A DNA stretch of 64,000 bases from Membranipora membranacea (lineage: Eukaryota > Bryozoa > Gymnolaemata > Cheilostomatida > Membraniporidae): the NCBI GenBank assembly GCA_914767715.1, contig OU612068.1, positions 12,400,001-12,464,000 of the forward strand. Reading direction: 5' to 3'. Positions 44,401 to 58,342 of the stretch are shown piece by piece. Both the position numbers and the translations under genes were made by a program. The first letter of the stretch is position 1, and every line of letters starts with the position of its first letter. The notes beneath the pieces were generated by a model that saw nothing but the letters and a program-made list of their open reading frames with translations, ran no database searches and was not told the DNA's origin.

Positions 44401-46272
44401 AAAAAAAATGTGCCAAACGGCAGCATTGAAAAATTAAAACTCTGTTGGATTCTTATCAAACTCTGACCAGTTCAAGCTCTTATTGGCCTCATTCAAACTG
44501 CAGAATATTGGAATCCTCTGATTAACTGGTGGTTCATAACGCTGACTTGAAATTTCAAAAATTATACCAAGGGAGGGTATCACGGTTTTTTTTCGCCGAG
44601 ATCAAAAAATAGATTCGCTTCAAACCTACCTCATAGGGAGGAGCAACTCCTGCTCATCTCATATCTGCAAACCGTTTGGCTCTGCGGCTTTTCACTCTCC
44701 GTCAGCGTCCTTTTTAATTAGGGTCACTTTTGCTAAAAAAAAACATGCCACATGGCAGCATTGAAAAATTAAAACTCTGTTGGAATCTTATCAAACTCCG
44801 ACCAGTTCAAGCTCAGATTGGCCTCATTCAAACTGCAGAATATTGGAATCCTCTGATTAACTGGTGGGTCATAACGCTGACTTGAAGTTTCAAAAATTTT
44901 ACCAAGGGAGGGTATCAAAGTTTTTTTTCGCCGAGATCAAAAAATAGATTCGCTTCAAACCTACCTCATAGGGAGGAGCAACTCCTGCTCATCTCGAATC
45001 TGCAAACCGTTTGGCTCTGCGGCTTTTCACTCTCCGTCAGCGTCCGTTTTAATTAGGGTCACTTTTACTAAAAAAAAACATGCCACACTGAAGCATTGAA
45101 AAATTAAAACTCTGTTGGATTCTTATCAAACTCCGACCAGTTCAAGCTCTTATTGGCCTCATTCAAACTGCAGAATATTGGAATCCTCTGATTAACTGGT
45201 GGGTCATAACGCTGACTTGAAGTTTCAAAAATTATACCAAGGGAGGGTATCACGGTTTTTTTTCGCCGAGATCAAAAAATAGATTCGCTTCAAACCTACC
45301 TCATAGGGAGGAGCAACTCCTGCTCATCTCGAATCTGCCAACCGTTTGGCTCTGCGGCTTTTCACTCTCCGTCAGTGTCCGTTTTAATTACGGTCACTTT
45401 TGCTAAAAAAAAAACGTGCCAAACGGCAGCATTGAAAAATTAAAACTCTGTTGGATTCTTATCAAACTCCGACCAGTTCAAGCTCTTATTGGCCTCATTC
45501 AAACCGCAGAATATTGGAATCCTCTGATTAACTGGTGGGTCATAACGCTGACTTGAAGTTTCAAAAATTATACCAAGGGAGGGTATCACGGTTTTTTTTC
45601 GCCGAGATCAAAAAATAGATTCGCTTCAAACCTACCTCATAGGGAGGAGCAACTCCTGCTCATCTCGAATCTGCAAACCGTTTGGCTCTGCGGCTTTTCA
45701 CTCTCCGTCAGTGTCCGTTTTAATTACGGTCACTTTTGCTAAAAAAAAAAACGTGCCAAACGGCAGCATTGAAAAATTAAAACTCTGTTGGATTCTTATC
45801 AAACTCTGACCAGTTCAAGCTCTTATTGGCCTCATTCAAACTGCAGAATATTGGAATCCTCTGATTAACTGGTGGTTCATAACGCTGACTTGAAGTTTCA
45901 AAAATTATACCAAGGGAGGGTATCACGGTTTTTTTTCGCCGAGATCAAAAAATAGATTCGCTTCAAACCTACCTCATAGGGAGGAGCAACTCCTGCTCAT
46001 CTCGAATCTGCAAACCGTTTGGCTCTGCGGCTTTTCACTCTCCGTCAGCGTCCGTTTTAATTAGGGGCACTTTTGCTAAAAAAAAACATGCCAAACGGCA
46101 GCATTGAAAAATAAAAACTCTGTTGGATTCTTCTCAAACTCCGACCAGTTCAAGCTCTTATTGGCCTCATTCAAACTGCAGAATATTGGAATCTTCTGAT
46201 TAACTGGTGGGTCATAACGCTGACTTGAAGTTTCAAAAATTATACCAAGGGAGGGTATCACGGTTTTTTTTC
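43590..46272 (+). repeat. Eight-monomer mixed stretch
   Basis: No simple HOR is seen. Markers include TTAACTGATGGG (43853), TTTTACTAAAA with CCACACTGC or CCACACTGAAGC (44058, 45064), TTACGGTCAC with GTGCC (44385, 45390, 45725) and CCACATGGC (44750). The 46 kb monomer has TTAGGGGCAC and GGAATCTTCTG. The monomer at 44595 is related to that at 51303, 6708 bp away. Confidence 0.75.
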
Positions 46273-47949
46273 GCCGAGATGAAAAAATAGATTCGCTTCC
46301 AACCTACCTCATAGGGAGGAGCAACTCCTGCTCATGTCGAATCTGCAAACCGTTTGGCTCTGCGGCTTTTCACTCTCCGTCAGTGTCCGTTTTAATTAGG
46401 GTCACTTTTGCTAAAAAAAAACATGCCAAACGGCAGCATTGAAAAATTAAAACTCTGTTGGATTCTTATCAAACTCTGACCAGTTCAAGCTCTTATTGGC
46501 CTCATTCAAACTGCAGAATATTGGAATCCTCTGATTAACTGGTGGGTCATAACGCTGACTTGAAGTTTCAAAAATCATACCAAGGGAGGGTATCAAGGTT
46601 TTTTCTCGCCGAGATCAAAAAATAGATTCGCTTCAAACCTACCTCATAGGGAGGAGCAACTCCTGGTCATCTCGAATCTGCAAACCGTTTGGCTCTGCGG
46701 CTTTTCACTCTCCGTCAGTGTCCGTTTTAATTAGGGTCACTTTTGCTAAAAAAAAATATGCCAAACGGCAGCATTGAAAAATAAAAACTCTGTTGGATTC
46801 TCATCGCACTCCGACCAGTTCAAGCTCTTATTGGCCTCATTCAAACTGCAGAATATTGGAATCCTCTGATTAACTGGTGGGTCATAACGCTGACTTAAAG
46901 TTTCAAAAATTATACCGAGGGAGGGTATCACGGTTTTTTTTCGCCGAGATCAAAAAATAGATTCGCTTCAAACCTACTTCATAGGGAGGAGCAACTCCTG
47001 CTCATCTCGAATCTGCAAACCGTTTGGCTCTGCGGCTTTTCACTCTCCGTCAGCGTCCGTTTTAATTAGGGTCACTTTTACTAAAAAAAACATGCCACAC
47101 TGCAGCATTGAAAAATTAAAACTCTGTTGGATTCTTATCAAACTCCGACCAGTTCAAGCCCTTATTGGCCTCATTCAAACTGCAGAATATTGGAATCCTC
47201 TGATTAACTGGTGGGTCATAACGCTGACTTGAAGTTTCAAAAATTATACCAAGGGAGGGTATCACGGTTTTTTTTCGCCGAGATCAAAAAATAGATTCGC
47301 TTCAAACCTACCTCATAGGGAGGAGCAACTCCTGGTCATCTCGAATCTGCAAACCGTTTGGCTCTGCGGCTTTTCACTCTCCGTCAGTGTCCGTTTTAAT
47401 TAGGGTCACTTTTGCTAAAAAAAAAACATGCCAAACGGCAGCATTGAAAAATTTAAACTCTGTTGGATTCTTATCAAACTCTGACCAGTTCAAGCTCTTA
47501 TTGGCCTCATTCAAACTGCAGAATATTGGAATCCTCTGATTAACTGGTGGTTCATAACGCTGACTTGAAGTTTCAAAAATCATACCAAGGGAGGGTATCA
47601 AGGTATTTTCTCGCCGAGATCAAAAAATAGATTCGCTTCAAACCTACCTCATAGGGAGGAGCAACTCCTGGTCATCTCGAATCTGCAAACCGTTTGGCTC
47701 TGCGGCTTTTCACTCTCCGTCAGTGTCCGTTTTAATTAGGGTCACTTTTGCAACAAAAAAAAAGATGCCAAACGGCAGTTGTGAAAAATTAAAACTCTGT
47801 TGGATTCTTATCAAACTCCGACCAGTTCAAGCTCTTATTGGCCTCATACAAACCGCAGAAAATTGGAATCCTCTGATTAACTGGTGGGTCATAACGCTGA
47901 CTTGAAGTTTCAAAAATTATACCAAGGGAGGGTATCACGGTTTTTTTTC
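46273..47949 (+). repeat. Segmental duplication Q, left copy (offset 6704 bp)
   Basis: Five monomers match 52977-54653. Shared rare states: GATGAAAAAATAG with CTTCCAACC and CTCATGTCG; AATATGCC with TTCTCATC; ACTTCATAGGG; AAGGTATTTTC; and CAACAAAAAAAAAGATGCC with GCAGTTGTG and AGAAAATTGG. About six single-base differences were noticed in 1.7 kb, including CATCGCAC/CATCACAC and CTCTGTTGG/CTCTTTTTGG. Confidence 0.85.
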
Positions 47950-49766
47950 ACCGAGATCAAAAAATAGAATCGCTTCAAACCTACCTCATAGGGAGGAGCC
48001 ACTCCTGGTCATCTCGAATCTGCAAACCGTTTGGCTCTGCGGCTTTTCACTCTCCTTCAGTGTCCGTTTTAATTAGGGTCACTTTTGCTAACAAAAAACA
48101 TGCCAAACGGCAGCATTGAAAAATAAAAACTCTGTTGGATTCTTATCAAACTCCGACCAGTTCAAGCTCTTAATGGCCTCATTCAAACTGCAGAATATTG
48201 GAATCCTCTGATTAACTGGTGGGTCATAACGCTGACTTGAAGTTTCAAAAATTATACCAAGGGAGGGTATCACGGTTTTTTTTAACCGAGATCAAAAAAT
48301 AGATTCGCTTCAAACCTACCTCATAGGGAGGAGCAACTCCTGCTCATCTCGAATCTGCAAACCGTTTGGCTCTGCGGCTTTTCACTCTACGTCAGCGTCC
48401 GTTTTAATTAGGGTCACTTTTGCTAAAAAAAAAACATGCCAAACGGCAGCACTAAAAAATAAAAACTCTGTTGGATTCTTATCATACTCCGACCAGTTCA
48501 AGCTCTTATTGGCCTCATTCAAACTGCAGAATATTGGAATCCTCTGATTAACTGGTGGGTCATAACGCTGACTTGAAGTTTCAAAAATTATACCAAGGGA
48601 GAGTATCACGGTTTTTTTTCGCCGAGATCAAAAAATAGATTCGTTTCAAACCTACCTCATAGGGAGGAGCAACTCCTGCTCATCTCGAATCTGCAAACCG
48701 TTTGGCTCTGCGGCTTTTCACTCTCCGTCAGTGTCCGTTTTAATTAGGGTCACTTTTGCTAAAAAAAACATGCCAAACGGCAGCATTGAAAAATTTAAAC
48801 TCTGTTGGATTCTTATCAAACTCTGACCAGTTCAAGCTCTTATTGGCCTCATTCAAACTGCAGAATATTGGAATCCTCTGATTAACTGGTGGTTCATAAC
48901 GCTGACTTGAAGTTTCAAAAATTATACCAAGGGAGGGTGTCACGGTTTTTTTTCGCCGAGATCAAAAAATAGATTCGCTTCAAACCTACCTCATAGGGAG
49001 GAGCAACTCCTGCTCATCTCGAATATGCAAACCGTTTGGCTCTGCGGCTTTTCACTCTCCGTCAGCGTCCTTTTTAATTAGGGTCACTTTTGCTAAAAAA
49101 AACATGCCAAACGGCAGCATTGAAAAATTAAAACTCTGTTGGACTCTTATCAAACTCCGACCAGTTCAAGCTCTTATTGGCCTCATTCAAACCGCAGAAT
49201 ATTGGAATCCTCTGATTAACTGATGGGTCATAACGCTGACTTGAAGTTTCAAAAATTATACCAAGGGAGGGTATCAAAGTTTTTTTTCGCCGAGATCAAA
49301 AAATAGATTCGCTTCAAACCTACCTCATAGGGAGGAGCAACTCCTGCTCATCTCGAATCTGCAAACCGTTTGGCTCTGCGGCTTTTCACTCTCCGTCAGC
49401 GTCCGTTTTAATTAGGGTCACTTTTACTAAAAAAAAACATGCCACACTGCAGCATTGAAAAATTAAAACTCTGTTGGATTCTTATCAAACTCTGACCAGT
49501 TCAAGCTCTTATTGGCCTCATTCAAACTGCAGAATATTGGAAGCCTCTGATTAACTGGTGGGTCATAACGCTGACTTGAAGTTTCAAAAATTATACCAAG
49601 GGAGGGTATCACGGTTTTTTTTTCGCCGAGATCAAAAAATAGATTCGCTTCAAACCTACCTCATAGGGAGGAGCAACTCCTGCTCATCTCGAATCTGCAA
49701 ACCGTTTGGCTCTGCGGCTTTTCACTCTCCGTCAGTGTCCGTTTTAATTACGGTCACTTTTGCTAA
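47950..49766 (+). repeat. Segmental duplication P, right copy
   Basis: It begins with an f3-type monomer (GAGCCACTCC, CTAACAAAAAAC) carrying private TAGAATCGC and CTCCTTCAG, with a TTTCACCGAG junction before it. f4- and f5-type monomers and the two distinctive monomers of 43590-44258 follow. The f4-type copy has CTTGAAG where HOR F copies have CTTAAAG. Confidence 0.8.
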
Positions 49767-52700
49767 AAAAAACAATGTGCCAAACGGCAGCATTGAAAAA
49801 TTAAAACTCTGTTGGATTCTTATCAAACTCCGACCAGTTCAAGCTCTTATTGGCCTCATTCAAACCGCAGAATATTGGAATCCTCTGATTAACTGGTGGG
49901 CCATAACGCTGACTTGAAGTTTCAAAAATTATACCAAGGGAGGGTATCACGGTTTTTTTTCGCCGAGATCAAAAAATAGATTCGCTTCAAACCTACCTCA
50001 TAGGGAGGAGCAACTCCTAGTCATCTCGAATCTGCAAACCGTTTGGCTCTGCGGCTTTTCACTCTCCGTCAGTGTCCGTTTTAATTAGGGTCACTTTTGC
50101 GAACAAAAAACATGCCAAACGGCAGCATTGAAAAATAAAAACTCTGTTGGATTCTTATCAAACTCCGACCAGTTCAAGCTCTTATTGGCCTCATTCAAAC
50201 TGCAGAATATTGGAATCCTCTGATTAACTGGTGGGCCATAACGCTGACTTGAAGTTTCAAAAATTATACCAAGGGAGGGTATCAAGGTTTTTTTTCGCCG
50301 AGATCAAAAACTAGATTTGCTTCAAACCTACCTCATAGGGAGGAGCAACTCCTGGTCATCTCGAATCTGCAAACCGTTTGGCTCTGCGGCTTTTCACTCT
50401 CCGTCAGTGTCCGTTTTAATTAGGGTCACTTTTGCTAAATAAAAACATGCCAAACGGCAGCATTGAAAAATAAAAACTCTGTTGGATTCTTATCACACTC
50501 CGACCAGTTCATGCTCTTATTGGCCTCATTCAAACGGCAGAATATTGGAATCCTCTGATTAACTGGTGGGTCATAACGCTGACTTAAAGTTTCAAAAATT
50601 ATACCAAGGGAGGGTATCACGGTTTTTTTTCGCCGAGATCAAAAAATAGAGACGCTTCAAACCTACCTCATAGGGAGGAGCAACTCCTGCTCATCTCGAA
50701 TCTGCAAACCGTTTGGCTCTGCGGCTTTTCACTCTCCGTCAGCGTCCGTTTTAATTAGGGTCACTTTTACTAAAAAAAAACATGCCACACTGCAGCATTG
50801 AAAAATTAAAACTCTGTTGGATTCTTATCAAACTCCGACCAGTTCAAGCTCTTATTGGCCTCATTCAAACTGCAGAATATTGGAATCCTCTGATTAACTG
50901 GTGGGTCATAACGCTGACTTGAAGTTTCAAAAATTATACCAAGGGAGGGTATCACGGTTTTTTTTCGCCGAGATCAAAAAATAGATTCGCTTCAAACCTA
51001 CCTCATAGGGAGGAACAACTCCTGGTCATCTCGAATCTGCAAACCGTTTGGCTCTGCGGCTTTTCACTCTCCGTCAGTGTCCGTTTTAATTAGGGTCACT
51101 TTTGCTAAAAAAAAAACATGCCAAACGGCAGCATTGAAAAATTTAAACTCTGTTGGATTCTTATCAAACTCTGACCAGTTCAAGCTCTTATTGGCCTCAT
51201 TCAAACTGCAGAATATTGGAATCCTCTGATTAACTGGTGGTTCATAACGCTGACTTGAAATTTCAAAAATTATACCAAGGGAGGGTATCACGGTTTTTTT
51301 TCGCCGAGATCAAAAAATAGATTCGCTTCAAACCTACCTCATAGGGAGGAGCAACTCCTGCTCATCTCAAATCTGCAAACCGTTTGGCTCTGCGGCTTTT
51401 CACTCTCCGTCAGCGTCCTTTTTAATTAGGGTCACTTTTGCTAAAAAAAAACATGCCACATGGCAGCATTGAAAAATTAAAACTCTGTTGGAATCTTATC
51501 AAACTCCGACCAGTTCAAGCTCTTATTGGCCTCATTCAAACTGCAGAATATTGGAATCCTCTGATTAACTGGTGGGTCATAACGCTGACTTGAAGTTTCA
51601 AAAATTATACCAAAGGAGGGTATCAAGGTTTTTTTTCGCCGAGATCAAAAACTAGATTTGCTTCAAACCTACCTCATAGGGAGGAGCAACTCCTGCTCAT
51701 CTCGAATCTGCAAACCGTTTGGCTCTGCGGCTTTTCACTCTCCGTCAGCATCCTTTTTAATTAGGGTCACTTTTGCTAAAAAAAACATGCCAAACGGCAG
51801 CATTGAAAAATTAAAACTCTGTTGGACTCTTATCAAACTCCGACCAGTTCAAGCTCTTATTGGCCTCAATCAAACCGCAGAATATTGGAATCCTCTGATT
51901 AACTGATGGGTCATAACGCTGACTTGAAGTTTCAAAAATTATACCAAGGGAGGGTATCAAGGTTTTTTTTCGCCGAGATCAAAAAATAGATTCGCTTCAA
52001 ACCTACCTCATAGGGAGGAGCAACTCCTGCTCATCTCGAATCTGCAAACCGTTTGGCTCTGCGGCTTTTCACTCTCCGTCAGCGTCCTTTTTAATTAGGG
52101 TCACTTTTGCTAAAAAAAACATGCCAAACGGCAGCATTGAAAAATTAAAACTCTGTTGGACTCTTATCAAACTCCGACCAGTTCAAGCTCTTATTGGCCT
52201 CATTCAAACCGCAGAATATTGGAATCCTCTGATTAACTGATGGGTCATAACGCTGACTTGAAGTTTCAAAAATTTTACCAAGGGAGGGTATCAAAGTTTT
52301 TTTTCGCCGAGATCAAAAAATAGATTCGCTTCAAACCTACCTCATAGGGAGGAGCAACTCCTGCTCATCTCGAATCTGCAAACCGTTTGGCTCTGCGGCT
52401 TTTCACTCTCCGTCAGCGTCCGTTTTAATTAGGGTCACTTTTACTAAAAAAAAACATGCCACACTGAAGCATTGAAAAATTAAAACTCTGTTGGATTCTT
52501 ATCAAACTCCGACCAGTTCAAGCTCTTATTGGCCTCATTCAAACCGCAGAATATTGGAATCCTCTGATTAACTGGTGGGTCATAACGCTGACTTGAAGTT
52601 TCAAAAATTACACCAAGGGAGGGTATCACGGTTTTTTTTCGCCGAGATCAAAAAATAGATTCGCTTCAAACCTACCTCATAGGGAGGAGCAACTCCTGCT

Positions 52701-52976
52701 CATCTCGAATCTGCAAACCGTTTGGCTCTGCGGCTTTTCACTCTCCGTCAGTGTCCGTTTTAATTACGGTCACTTTTGCTAAAAAAAAAACGTGCCAAAC
52801 GGCAGCATTGAAAAATTAAAACTCTGTTGGATTCTTATCAAACTCTGACCAGTTCAAGCTCTTATTGGCCTCATTCAAACTGCAGAATATTGGAATCCTC
52901 TGATTAACTGGTGGGTCATAACGCTGACTTGAAGTTTCAAAAATTATACCAAGGGAGGGTATCACGGTTTTTTTTC
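49767..52976 (+). repeat. Mixed stretch between duplications P and Q
   Basis: About nine and a half monomers. Two successive copies have TTAACTGATGGG (51903, 52237). One has ACTAGATTTGC with TTATCACACTCC (about 50290), resembling p of HOR D. The monomers around 51064-51590 resemble those around 44400-44900 about 6.7 kb to the left (GAAATTTCAAAAATT, GTCCTTTTTAATTAG, CCACATGGC). No simple HOR period holds across the stretch. Confidence 0.7.
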
Positions 52977-54653
52977 GCCGAGATGAAAAAATAGATTCGC
53001 TTCCAACCTACCTCATAGGGAGGAGCAACTCCTGCTCATGTCGAATCTGCAAACCGTTTGGCTCTGCGGCTTTTCACTCTCCGTCAGTGTCCGTTTTAAT
53101 TAGGGTCACTTTTGCTAAAAAAAAACATGCCAAACGGCAGCATTGAAAAATTAAAACTCTGTTGGATTCTTATCAAACTCTGACCAGTTCAAGCTCCTAT
53201 TGGCCTCATTCAAACTGCAGAATATTGGAATCCTCTGATTAACTGGTGGGTCATAACGCTGACTTGAAGTTTCAAAAATCATACCAAGGGAGGGTATCAA
53301 GGTTTTTTCTCGCCGAGATCAAAAAATAGATTCGCTTCAAACCTACCTCATAGGGAGGAGCAACTCCTGGTCATCTCGAATCTGCAAACCGTTTGGCTCT
53401 GCGGCTTTTCACTCTCCGTCAGTGTCCGTTTTAATTAGGGTCACTTTTGCAAAAAAAAATATGCCAAACGGCAGCATTGAAAAATAAAAACTCTGTTGGA
53501 TTCTCATCACACTCCGACCAGTTCAAGCTCTTATTGGCCTCATTCAAACTGCAGAATATTGGAATCCTCTGATTAACTGGTGGGTCATAACGCTGACTTA
53601 AAGTTTCAAAAATTATACCAAGGGAGGGTATCACGGTTTTTTTTCGCCGAGATCAAAAAATAGATTCGCTTCAAACCTACTTCATAGGGAGGAGCAACTC
53701 CTGCTCATCTCGAATCTGCAAACCGTTTGGCTCTGCGGCTTTTCACTCTCCGTCAGCGTCCGTTTTAATTAGGGTCACTTTTACTAAAAAAAACATGCCA
53801 CACTGCAGCATTGAAAAATTAAAACTCTGTTGGATTCTTATCAAACTCCGACCAGTTCAAGCTCTTATTGGCCTCATTCAAACTGCAGAATATTGGAATC
53901 CTCTGATTAACTGGTGGGTCATAACGCTGACTTGAAGTTTCAAAAATTATACCAAGGGAGGGTATCACGGTTTTTTTTCGCCGAGATCAAAAAATAGATT
54001 CGCTTCAAACCTACCTCATAGGGAGGAGCAACTCCTGGTCATCTCGAATCTGCAAACCGTTTGGCTCTGCGGCTTTTCACTCTCCGTCAGTGTCCGTTTT
54101 AATTAGGGTCACTTTTGCTAAAAAAAAAACATGCCAAACGGCAGCATTGAAAAATTTAAACTCTTTTTGGATTCTTATCAAACTCTGACCAGTTCAAGCT
54201 CTTATTGGCCTCATTCAAACTGCAGAATATTGGAATCCTCTGATTAACTGGTGGTTCATAACGCTGACTTGAAGTTTCAAAAATCATACCAAGGGAGGGT
54301 ATCAAGGTATTTTCTCGCCGAGATCAAAAAATAGATTCGCTTCAAACCTACCTCATAGGGAGGAGCAACTCCTGGTCATCTCGAATCTGCAAACCGTTTG
54401 GCTCTGCGGCTTTTCACTCTCCGTCAGTGTCCGTTTTAATTAGGGTCACTTTTGCAACAAAAAAAAAGATGCCAAACGGCAGTTGTGAAAAATTAAAACT
54501 CTGTTGGATTCTTATCAAACTCCGACCAGTTCAAGCTCTTATTGGCCTCATACAAACCGCAGAAAATTGGAATCCTCTGATTAACTGGTGGGTCATAACG
54601 CTGACTTGAAGTTTCAAAAATTATACCAAGGGAGGGTATCACGGTTTTTTTTC
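52977..54653 (+). repeat. Segmental duplication Q, right copy
   Basis: Matches 46273-47949 monomer for monomer at an offset of 6704 bp. After 54653 the left copy continues with an f3-type monomer (GAGCCACTCC), while this one continues with GAGCAACTCCTGCTC, so the shared tract ends within a few tens of bases of the junction. Confidence 0.85.
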
Positions 54654-57600
54654 ACCGAGATCAAAAAATAGATTCGCTTCAAACCTACCTCATAGGGAGG
54701 AGCAACTCCTGCTCATCTCGAATCTGCAAACCGTTTGGCTCTGCGGCTTTTCACTCTCCGTCAGTGTCCGTTTTAATTAGGGTCACTTTTGCTAAAAAAA
54801 AAACATGCCAAACGGCAGCATTGAAAAATTAAAACTCTGTTGGATTCTTATCAAACTCCGACCAGTTCAAGCTCTTATTGGCCTCATTCAAACCGCAGAA
54901 TATTGGAATCCTCTGATTAACTGGTGGGTCATAACGCTGACTTGAAGTTTCAAAAATTATACCAAGGGAGGGTATCAAGGGTTTTTTTCGCCGAGATCAA
55001 AAAATAGATTCGCTTCAAACCTACCTCATAGGGAGGAGCAAATCCTGCTCATCTCGAATCTGCAAACTGTTTGGCTCTGCGGCTTTTCACTCTCCGTCAG
55101 CGTCCGTTTTAATTAGGGTCACTTTTTCTGAAAAAAAACATGCCAAACGGCAGCACTAAAAAATAAAAACTCTGTTGGATTCTTATCATACTCCGACCAG
55201 TTCAAGCTCTTATTGGCCTCATTCAAACTGCAGAATATTGGAATCCTCTGATTAACTGGTGGGTCATAACGCTGACTTGAAGTTTCAAAAATTATACCAA
55301 GGGAGGGTATCACGGTTTTTTTTCGCCGAGATTAAAAAAATAGATTCGCTTCAAACCTACCTCATAGGGAGGAGCAACTCCTGCTCATCTCGAATCTGCC
55401 AACCGTTTGTCTCTGCGGCTTTTCACTCTCCGTCAGTGTCCGTTTTAATTGCGGTCACTTTTGCTAAAAAAAAAACGTGCCAAACGGCAGCATTGAAAAA
55501 TTAAAACTCTGTTGGATTCTTATCAAACTCCGACCAGTTCAAGCTCTTATTGGCCTCATTCAAACCGCAGAATATTGGAATCCTCTGATTAACTGGTGGG
55601 TCATAACGCTGACTTGAAGTTTCAAAAATTATACCAAGGGAGGGTATCAAGGGTTTTTTTCGCCGAGATCAAAAAATAGATTCGCTTCAAACCTACCTCA
55701 TAGGGAGGAGCAAATCCTGCTCATCTCGAATCTGCAAACTGTTTGGCTCTGCGGCTTTTCACTCTCCGTCAGCGTCCGTTTTAATTAGGGTCACTTTTTC
55801 TGAAAAAAAACATGCCAAACGGCAGCACTAAAAAATAAAAACTCTGTTGGATTCTTATCACACTCCGACCAGTTCAAGCTCTTATTGGCCTCATTCAAAC
55901 TGCAGAATATTGGAATCTTCTGATTAACTGGTGGGTCACAACGCTGACTTGAAGTTTCAAAAATTATACAAAGGGAGGGTATCACGGTTTTTTTTCGCCG
56001 AGATCAAAAAATAGATTTGCTTCAAACCTACCTCATAGGGAGGAGCAACTCCTGCTCATCTCGAATCTGCAAACCGTTTGGCTCTGCGGCTTTTCACTCT
56101 CCGTCAGTGTCCGTTTTAATTAGGGTCACTTTTGCTAAAAAAAAACATGCCAAACGGCAGCATTGAAAAAAAAAAACTCTGTTGGATTCTTATCAAACTC
56201 CGACCAGTTCAAGCTCTTATTGGCCTCATTCAAACTGCAGAATATTGGAATCCTCTGATTAACTGGTGGGTCAAAACGCTGACTTGAAGTTTCAAAAATT
56301 ATACCAAGGGAGGGTATCACGGTTTTTCTTCGCCGAGATCAAAAAAAGAGTCGCTTCAAACTTACCTAATAGGGAGGAGCAACTCCTGCTCATCTCGAAT
56401 CTGCAAACCGTTTGGCTCTGCAGCTTTTCACTCTCCTTCAGCGTCCCTTTTAATTAGGGTCACTTTTGCTAAAAAAAAACATGCCAAACGGCAGCATTGA
56501 AAAATAAAAACTCTGTTGGATTCTTATCAAACTCCGACCAGTTCATGCTCTTATTAGCCTCATTCAAACCGTCGAATATTGGAATCCTCTGATTAACTGG
56601 TGGGTCATAACGCTGACTTGAAGTATCAAAAACTATACCAAGGGAGGGTATCACGGTTTTTTTTCGCCGAGATCAAAAAAAAGATTCGCTTCAAACCTAC
56701 CTCATAGGGAGGAGCAAATCCTGCTCATCTCGAATCTGCAAACTGTTTGGCTCTGCGGCTTTTCACTCTCCGTCAGCATCCGTTTTAATTAGGGTCACTT
56801 TTTCTGAAAAAAAACATGCCAAACGGCAGCACTAAAAAATAAAAACTCTGTTGGATTCTTATCATACTCCGACCAGTTCAAGCTCTTATTGGCCTCATTC
56901 AAACTGCAGAATATTGGAATCCTCTGATTAACTGGTGGGTCATAACGCTGACTTGAAGTTTCAAAAATTATACCAAGGGAGGGTATCACGGTTTTTTTTC
57001 GCCGAGATCAAAAAATAGATTCGTTTCAAACCTACCTCATAGGGAGGAGCAACTCCTGCTCATCTCGAATCTGCAAACCGTTTGGCTCTGCGGCTTTTCA
57101 CTCTCCGTCAGCGTCCGTTTTAATTAGGGTCACTTTTGCTAAAAAAAAACATGCCAAACGGCAGCATTGAAAAATAAAAACTATGTTGGATTGTTATCAT
57201 ACTCCGACCAGTTCAAGCTCTTATTGGCCTCATTCAAACTGCAGAATATTGGAATCCTCTGATTAACTGGTGGGTCACAACGCTGACTTGAAGTTTCAAA
57301 AATTATACAAAGGGAGGGTATCACGGTTTTTTTTCGCCGAGATCAAAAAATAGATTCGCTTCAAACCTACCTCATAGGGAGGAGCAACTCCTGCTCATCT
57401 CGAATCTGCAAACCGTTTGGCTCTGCGGCTTTTCACTCTCCGTCAGCGTCCGTTTTAATTAGGGTCACTTTTGCTAAAAAAAAACATGCCAAACGGCAGC
57501 ATTGAAAAATAAAAACTCTGTTGGATTCTTATCACAGTCCGACCAGTTCAAGCTCTTATTGGCCTCATTCAAACTGCAGAATATTGGAATCCTCTGATTA

Positions 57601-58342
57601 ACTGGTGGGTCATAACGCTGACTTAAAGTTTCAAAAATTATACCAAGGGAGGGTATCACGGTTTTTTTTCGCCGAGATCAAAAACTAGATTCGCTTCAAA
57701 CCTACCTCATAGGGAGGAGCAACTCCTGCTCATCTCGAATCTGCAAACCGTTTGGCTCTGCGGCTTTTCACTCTCCGTCAGTGTCCGTTTTAATTAGGGT
57801 CACTTTTGCTAAAAAAAAACATGCCAAACGGCAGCATTGAAAAAAAAAAAACTCTGTTGGATTCTTATCACACTCCGACCAGTTCAAGCTCTTATTGGCC
57901 TCATTCAAACTGCAGAATATTGGAATCCTCTGATTAACTGGTGGGTCATAACGCTGACTTAAGGTTTCAAAAATTATACCAAGGGAGGGTATCACGGTTT
58001 TTTTTCGCCGACATCAAAAATTAGATTCGCTTCAAACCCACCTCATAGGGAGGAGCAACTCCTGCTCATCTCGAATCTGCAAACCGTTTGGCTCTGCGGC
58101 TTTTCACTCTCCGTCAGTGTCCGTTTTAATTAGGGTCACTTTTGCTTTAAAAAAAACATGCCAAACGGCAGCATTGAAAAATTAAAACTCTGTTGGATTC
58201 TTATCAAACTCCGACCAGTTCAAGCTCTTATTGGCCTCATTCAAACCGCAGAATATTGGAATCCTCTGATTAACTGGTGGGTCATAACGCTGACTTGAAG
58301 TTTCAAAAATTATACCAAGGGAGGGTATCAAGGTTTTTTTTC
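54654..58342 (+). repeat. Eleven monomers with recurrent w-type monomer
   Basis: The w monomer (GCAAATCCTGCTC, GCAAACTGTTTGG, CTTTTTCTGAAAA, GCAGCACTAAAAAATA) occurs at 54990, 55662 and 56666 here, and again at 58343 and 61357. Other markers are ATGGGTCAAAACG (about 56269), TTATCACAGTCC (about 57530) and an A12-13 run after CATTG (56166, 57840). The stretch from about 57670 reappears in part near 60020, about 2345 bp on. Confidence 0.8.

Noticed and set aside
49558-49917. Longest open frame in the window (119 codons, plus strand)
   Set aside because: It spans about one monomer and starts at GTG. It is open only because of the particular T-run and A-run lengths in this copy; neighbours with the same surrounding sequence are closed.
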